Assembly: GCA_021816565.1 (NCBI GenBank)
Contig: JAKAXN010000133.1
Location: forward strand, 1 to 10,509
Length of the DNA stretch: 10,509 nt
Origin: Actinomycetes bacterium
GTDB taxonomy: Bacteria > Actinomycetota > Acidimicrobiia > Acidimicrobiales > Palsa-688
Reading direction: 5' to 3'
Shown: in pieces, positions 7,058-10,509 of the stretch
Numbering within the stretch: the stretch's first letter is position 1
How the letters are laid out: every line of letters begins with the position of its first letter
Program-made: the position numbers and the translations under genes
The notes under the pieces: model-generated
What the model saw: the letters and a program-made list of their open reading frames with translations, nothing else
Told to the model about the DNA's origin: nothing
Databases searched by the model: none

Positions 7058-7570
7058 TCAGGGCTTGTAGCCGATGGCCCGCAAGAGGGCCTTGCGCTCG
7101 GCCACGTCGGAGTCCTTCTCCACCCCGACCGGCGGGCCACCGTCCACCACCCCGATCACACCCCGGCCCAGATCGGTCTCCGCCACGATCACCTCCACCG
7201 GGTTGGCGGTGGCGCAGAAGACCGTGCACACCTCGGGTACCTGCTTGACGGCGTTCAGGACGTTGACCGGGTAGCCGTTGCGGAGCATGACCACGAAGAC
7301 GTGCCCGGCGGCGATGGCCCCGGCGGCCCGGACGGCCAGGCCGACCAGCTCCTCCGAGTTGCCGGACCGGCGGATCAGCCGGGGCCCCGATGCCTCGCAG
7401 AACGCCACGCCGAAGCGCAGGTGGGGGCTGCTGGCCGCCAGGGCCTCGTGCAGATCGTCGACGGTCTTGATGAAGTGGGACTGGCCGATGATCACGTTCT
7501 GCTCATCGGGCTTGTCGATCGGCACGGCTCTGACCGCGAACCCGGGCTCGACCATGGCCGTCCCGTTCAC
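7058..7570 (-). CDS. Adenosine-specific kinase family protein (DUF355)
   Basis: 170 residues from GTG 7570, near the family length of about 160-165. It closely matches the small adenosine-specific kinase family: NVIIGQSHFIKTVDDLHEAL (25-44), FGVAFCEASGPRLIRRSGN (53-71), AAGHVFVVMLRNGYPVNVLN (87-106), VPEVCTVFCATANPVEVIVA (111-130), ETDLGRGVIGVVDG (131-144), ending in an IGY-type tail. Family members are reported to bind or phosphorylate adenosine; no classical ribokinase/PfkB motif is present, as expected. GTG 7570 overlaps the upstream stop as GTGA but lacks a clear ribosome site; ATG 7555 (165 residues) is an alternative. It follows the phosphoribosyltransferase-hydrolase gene, so a joint role in nucleoside or base salvage is plausible. 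Family assignment is strong; biochemical activity in this organism is inferred. Confidence 0.88.
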   Translation of the reverse strand: MNGTAMVEPGFAVRAVPIDKPDEQNVIIGQSHFIKTVDDLHEALAASSPHLRFGVAFCEASGPRLIRRSGNSEELVGLAVRAAGAIAAGHVFVVMLRNGYPVNVLNAVKQVPEVCTVFCATANPVEVIVAETDLGRGVIGVVDGGPPVGVEKDSDVAERKALLRAIGYKP

Positions 7571-8877
7571 CGGTGGCCCGCGGCGAGCGGGACCATCCGA
7601 TCGGTGAACCAGTCCCGGGCCATGTGGGCCGCCGCCTCGAGCGCCCCCGGCTCCTCGAACAGGTGGGTCGCGCCCGGGACCACGCTGAGGCGGCTCTCGC
7701 AGCGGAGCTGGTCCTGGGCCGCCCGGTTGAGGTCGAGCACCACCCGGTCCTCACCTCCGACGATGAGCAGGGTGGGAGATCTGACCCACTCGAGTCGCCC
7801 CCCGGCCAGGTCCGGCCGACCGCCCCGGGATACCACGGCCGCCACCTCGGATCTGGCGTCGGCGGCGGCCCACAGGGCGGCGGCGGCACCGGTGCTGGCC
7901 CCGAAGTACCCGAGGGGCAGGCCCTCCAGGCCGGGCCGGCCGACGGCCCACCGGCTGGCCACGATGAGCCGGCCGGCCAGGAGCCCGATGTCGAACACGT
8001 TGGCCCGGCTCCCCTCCTCGCCCGGGGTGAGCAGGTCGAACAGGAGCGTGGCCAGCCCGGCCTGGTTCAGCACGTCGGCCACGTAGCGGTTGCGGGGGCT
8101 GTGGCGGCTGCTCCCGCTGCCGTGCACGAAGACCACCAGGCCCGAGGCCGGGTGGGGTGTCCGCAGGTAGCCCGGCAGGTGGACCTCCCCCACCGGCACG
8201 TCCACCTCTTCCCCGACGGGCAGGTCGGCGACGCGGTCGGTGCTCGGCTGGCCGGCCCCGGCCAGGATCGTGAGGACCTCCTGGTCGGAGACCTGGGTGA
8301 AGTCCTCGTACCACTGACCGATGGCCCACAGCTGTTCGGCCACCTCCACGCAGACCACCCGGGCCTCGCCCGAGAGCAGGTCGACGGCCTCCGGGCTGGC
8401 CACCGGTACGGCCATGACCACCTCTTCGGCCCCGTGGGCCCGGGCCACCTGGCAGGCCGCCCGGGCGGTGGCCCCGGTCGCCATGCCGTCGTCGACCACC
8501 ACCGCCACCCGGCCCCGTAGATCCACCGGGGGGCGATCCCCCCTCAGCAGGCGGGCCCGCCGGGCCAGTTCGACCTCCTCCCGCTCCCGCAGGGCGTCCA
8601 GCTCGGCGGAGGTGACATGGGCGGAGCGGATGACCGCCTCGTTGAGCACGACCACTCCCCCCTCGCCCACCGCCCCCATGGCCAGCTCAGGCTGGAACGG
8701 CACCCCCAGCTTGCGGACCAGGATCACGTCCAGCGGGGCACCCAGGGCGGTCGCCACCCGGGCGGCCACCGGCACCCCGCCCCGGGGCAGCCCCAGCACC
8801 ACGGGCCGGCGGTCGCGCAGCGAGGCCAGCTGCTCGGCCAGGCGGATCCCGGCCTGGTCACGGTCAGCGAAGCGCAC
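7567..8877 (-). CDS. Phosphoribosyltransferase / alpha-beta hydrolase fusion protein
   Basis: 436 residues, two domains. Residues 1-~205 are a type I phosphoribosyltransferase: PVVLGLPRGGVPVAARVA (25-42), VILVRKLGVP (51-60), and the PRPP-binding loop VAVVVDDGMATGAT (124-137). Residues ~215-436 are an alpha/beta hydrolase of the dienelactone-hydrolase type: oxyanion region VFVHGSGSSRHS (249-260), nucleophile elbow FGASTG with Ser328, acid Asp377 in VGGEDRVV, and His405 in GATHLFEE, so the triad looks intact. The same order occurs in actinobacterial proteins such as M. tuberculosis Rv0571c (about 443 residues, DosR regulon). GTG 8877 is supported by GGAGGGAGG 5 bases upstream and overlaps the STAS gene by 14 bases. 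Acceptor base and ester substrate are unknown. The following adenosine-kinase-family gene is coupled by a GTGA overlap. Confidence 0.9.
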   Translation of the reverse strand: MRFADRDQAGIRLAEQLASLRDRRPVVLGLPRGGVPVAARVATALGAPLDVILVRKLGVPFQPELAMGAVGEGGVVVLNEAVIRSAHVTSAELDALREREEVELARRARLLRGDRPPVDLRGRVAVVVDDGMATGATARAACQVARAHGAEEVVMAVPVASPEAVDLLSGEARVVCVEVAEQLWAIGQWYEDFTQVSDQEVLTILAGAGQPSTDRVADLPVGEEVDVPVGEVHLPGYLRTPHPASGLVVFVHGSGSSRHSPRNRYVADVLNQAGLATLLFDLLTPGEEGSRANVFDIGLLAGRLIVASRWAVGRPGLEGLPLGYFGASTGAAAALWAAADARSEVAAVVSRGGRPDLAGGRLEWVRSPTLLIVGGEDRVVLDLNRAAQDQLRCESRLSVVPGATHLFEEPGALEAAAHMARDWFTDRMVPLAAGHR

Positions 8878-9247
8878 CGCCGCCTCCCTCCGGTCCGGCC
8901 CGCACCATCGAGGCCGCCTCTTCCATGGTGGAGACCACCGGCACCGCCAGGTCGATCCGGCTCATGCTCAGCACCCTTCGCAGGCTGGGTCGCTGGCAGG
9001 CCACGACCACCCGGTCTCCGGTGTCCCTCGAACGGTGGACCGCCCCGGCCAGCGCCCCGATACCCTCCGAGTCGGCGAACGCCACCTCGGTGAGGTCGAC
9101 GATCACCCGGCCCGCCCCGGCCGCCTCCCGGAGGGCCTTGCGGAAATCCGGGGTGGTGAAGTGGTCGAGGTGGTCACCCGGGCGCACCACGACGTAGCCG
9201 TCGCCGGACCGACCGCCCGGCGTGGTCACGGTCTCATTCCCCGCCAC
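8864..9247 (-). CDS. STAS-domain protein, anti-sigma factor antagonist type
   Basis: 127 residues from GTG 9247. Residues ~17-115 form a STAS domain: GYVVVRPGDHLDHFTTPDFR (17-36), VIVDLTEVAFADSEGIGALA (48-67), DRVVVACQRPSLRRVLSMS (78-96), with Ser60 in the D-S-E-G-I-G motif at the position phosphorylated in SpoIIAA/RsbV-type proteins. Such proteins release sigma factors by binding an anti-sigma kinase when unphosphorylated. The Gly-rich C-terminal tail (118-124) is unremarkable. No anti-sigma kinase, phosphatase or sigma gene is in the window. Start uncertain: GTG 9247 overlaps the upstream gene by 14 bases but lacks a good ribosome site; GTG 9229 would shorten the product by six residues and leave a 4-base gap. 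The position between a membrane protease gene and nucleotide-salvage genes suggests a stress-response operon. Confidence 0.83.
   Translation of the reverse strand: MAGNETVTTPGGRSGDGYVVVRPGDHLDHFTTPDFRKALREAAGAGRVIVDLTEVAFADSEGIGALAGAVHRSRDTGDRVVVACQRPSLRRVLSMSRIDLAVPVVSTMEEAASMVRAGPEGGGGALR
8883..8891 (-). promoter_or_regulatory. Ribosome binding site of the fusion gene
   Basis: On the minus strand GGAGGGAGG lies 5 bases before GTG 8877, inside the end of the STAS gene. It decides this start and indicates coupled translation. Confidence 0.65.
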
Positions 9248-9491
9248 CCAGCAGGGGCCCGAGACCGGCGGCCGATCGGGCCGTGCGGAGCCGGCTGGAT
9301 GTGGGGACGGTCATGGCGTCGTAGCGGGCTATGCGGGCCTGGACGTGGCGGGCCGCGGCCCGCTCCTGGGACACAGCCCGGGCGATGGCCCCGTCGAGGT
9401 CCTCCCGGCTGGCCAGCACCCGTACCCCCGGCTCGGGGTCGAAGGGCTGCTCGCCCCCACCGCCGGACCGCCTCCTACTGTGTCGGAACAT
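9234..9491 (-). CDS. Hypothetical 85-residue protein, not recognised
   Basis: From ATG 9491 the product is 85 residues: a basic start (MFRHSRRRSGGGGE), a central stretch with helix-forming pattern (LASREDLDGAIARAVSQERA, 26-45, then HVQARIARYDAMTV, 49-62), and a Gly/Leu tail. There is no membrane segment, signal peptide or cysteine, and I recognise no family. The start is chosen because a minus-strand AAGGAGGG (9496-9503) ends 4 bases before it, one of the best ribosome sites in the window. An upstream in-frame ATG at 9569, 3 bases after the protease stop, would add 26 residues (111 total) but lacks such a site. The gene overlaps the STAS gene if that starts at 9247, as expected for a real operon member. 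It may be a partner of the STAS protein; this is speculation. Confidence 0.55.
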   Translation of the reverse strand: MFRHSRRRSGGGGEQPFDPEPGVRVLASREDLDGAIARAVSQERAAARHVQARIARYDAMTVPTSSRLRTARSAAGLGPLLGGGE

Positions 9492-9572
9492 CACGCCCTC
9501 CTTCCCGAGGGGCCAGTCTCCGCCGGTCACCCGGCCCCCGTCAGTGCCGATGGTCACTGATCGGGACATCCG
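9492..9572 (-). other. Gap between the protease gene and the 85-residue gene
   Basis: This 81-base stretch holds the ribosome site of the small gene and an in-frame upstream extension of it. I see no convincing -35/-10 pair, DosR-type palindrome or hairpin with a T-tract, so the genes on both sides may share a transcript that begins beyond the right edge. Confidence 0.4.
9496..9503 (-). promoter_or_regulatory. Strong ribosome binding site for the 85-residue gene
   Basis: Minus-strand AAGGAGGG, 4 bases before ATG 9491. It supports this small reading frame as a gene and sets its start within the longer open frame that begins at 9569. Confidence 0.7.
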
Positions 9573-10509
9573 CTACGGCGCCGCGGTCGAACCCCTCGAT
9601 TCCAGCCAGGCCGCCACGTCGGCCAGCGCCACGACCCCGACCGGCCGGTCGGCGTCGACGACGGCCAGGGCCGGGTAGCCGGAGGAGATCAGCCGGTCCA
9701 GGCCCGAGCGGCCCATGTCCTCATCGGGTGACAGCACAGGAGCTTCCCGGTCGGTGAGCTCCGAAACCGCCGTTCCGGCCGGGGCGGCGATCAGGTCCGA
9801 ACCCATGACCATGCCCAGGTAGCCGCCGCCGAGGGTGACCACCTGCGGTCCGGGCCAGCAGTCGCGCAGGGCGTCCACCGCGGTGGACGCCTCGATGGAC
9901 GCCACCGGGCTGCGCATGAACCGGCTGGCCGGCCGGCCGGTGAGGCGGATGTGGACCGCCGTGGCCTGCTCCTCCTGGCCCGCCCCCAGGTACACGAACA
10001 CGCCGATCAGGAGGAACCACAGGTTCCAGAAGATCCCGCCCACCATCATGACCACGGCCAGGGCCCGCCCCAGGCGGGCGGCCATGCGGGTGGCGGTCCA
10101 CAGATCGTGGCGCCGCTCCAGCTCCGCCCGCAGCACCCGGCCGCCGTCGAGGGGGAACGCCGGCAGCAGGTTGAACACCCCGAGCAGCAGGTTGGCCCAC
10201 GCCAGGCGGGGCAGCACCCCGCCGGTGGCCAGGTCCACCGGCCACAGACGGGCCCCTACAGCGAGGGATGCCAGCACGCTCACCACGGCCAGGGCGATGC
10301 TGGCCAGCGGGCCCACGGCGGCGATCCAGAACTCCTGGGTCCAGCGCCGGGGCATGTCCTCGATCATCGACACCCCGCCTATCGGCAGCAGCAGGATGGA
10401 GCGCACCTTGGCGCCCATCCGGCGGGCCAGCAGGCTGTGGGCCAGCTCGTGGACCAGCACGCAGCCGAAGATCAGCAGGACCCACGACGCGCCCTCCCAC
10501 GCCCCCCGT
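9573..10509 (-). CDS. M50 site-2 protease family metalloprotease with CBS-like C-terminus, 5'-truncated
   Basis: Intramembrane zinc protease; 311 residues visible, with the frame open through the right edge. GTG 10460 is not the start, because the preceding codons (WVLLIFGC) continue the membrane helix holding the active site. The zinc motif HELAH is visible residues 20-24 and the second metal motif is NLLPAFPLDGGRVLRA (Asp121). Further hydrophobic segments are FWIAAVGPLASIALAVVSVL (60-79) and, after the Asp motif, AVVMMVGGIFWNLWFLLIGV. The soluble C-terminal ~120 residues show a CBS-like pattern: FMRSPVASIEASTAVDALRD early and YPALAVVDADRPVGVVALAD near the end, a nucleotide-sensing module in this subfamily. 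The architecture resembles M. tuberculosis Rip3 (Rv2625c, DosR regulon). Its substrate, often an anti-sigma factor, is not identifiable here. The stop lies 81 bases before the next gene's start. Confidence 0.88.
   Translation of the reverse strand, partial: RGAWEGASWVLLIFGCVLVHELAHSLLARRMGAKVRSILLLPIGGVSMIEDMPRRWTQEFWIAAVGPLASIALAVVSVLASLAVGARLWPVDLATGGVLPRLAWANLLLGVFNLLPAFPLDGGRVLRAELERRHDLWTATRMAARLGRALAVVMMVGGIFWNLWFLLIGVFVYLGAGQEEQATAVHIRLTGRPASRFMRSPVASIEASTAVDALRDCWPGPQVVTLGGGYLGMVMGSDLIAAPAGTAVSELTDREAPVLSPDEDMGRSGLDRLISSGYPALAVVDADRPVGVVALADVAAWLESRGSTAAP

Noticed and set aside
8321..9757. Open frame of 478 codons on the plus strand
   Set aside because: Opposite the fusion, STAS and small genes; Ser/Arg/Pro-rich shadow translation without motifs.

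Overview
The window is very GC-rich coding DNA (about 70% or more by eye) with frequent GTG starts, short ATGA/GTGA gene overlaps and Ala/Arg/Gly/Pro-rich proteins. This, with a phosphoribosyltransferase-hydrolase fusion and a CBS-containing site-2 protease of the kind known from mycobacteria, suggests an actinobacterium or a close high-GC relative, perhaps environmental. The genus cannot be read from the sequence. There are no RNA genes, mobile elements or CRISPR arrays, and no gene-free stretch above 100 bases.

Left block, plus strand (2-1578): the 3' end of a V/A-type ATP synthase subunit D gene. It overlaps by 4 bases (ATGA) a GNAT acetyltransferase gene whose product carries an unusual cysteine-containing C-terminal extension.

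Central block, plus strand (1647-7044): a tightly packed five-gene operon. It encodes an AcsA-type acetyl/acyl-CoA synthetase, pyruvate-dehydrogenase-type E1 alpha and E1 beta, a lipoyl E2 acyltransferase, and a small acyl carrier protein. Junctions are 4-base overlaps, except for one base between E1 beta and E2. All lead to activated acyl groups: the synthetase makes acetyl-CoA from acetate, E1/E2 makes it from a 2-oxo acid (probably pyruvate), and the carrier protein could hold an acyl group on phosphopantetheine. No E3 (dihydrolipoamide dehydrogenase) gene is present. The E2 appears to have two peripheral subunit-binding domains where one is usual. The synthetase keeps the PX4GK lysine motif that Pat-type GNAT enzymes acetylate, and a GNAT gene lies directly upstream, which suggests a modifier-target pair.

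Right block, minus strand (7058-10509, transcribed right to left): a 5'-truncated M50 site-2 protease with a CBS-like C-terminus, an unrecognised 85-residue protein, a STAS-domain protein, a phosphoribosyltransferase fused to an alpha/beta hydrolase, and a protein of the adenosine-specific kinase family (DUF355). The last four are overlapping or nearly so. Two of these architectures resemble M. tuberculosis DosR-regulon proteins (Rv2625c/Rip3 and Rv0571c), so a hypoxia/stress and nucleotide-salvage role is a reasonable inference. The block converges on the central operon with only 13 bases between stop codons.
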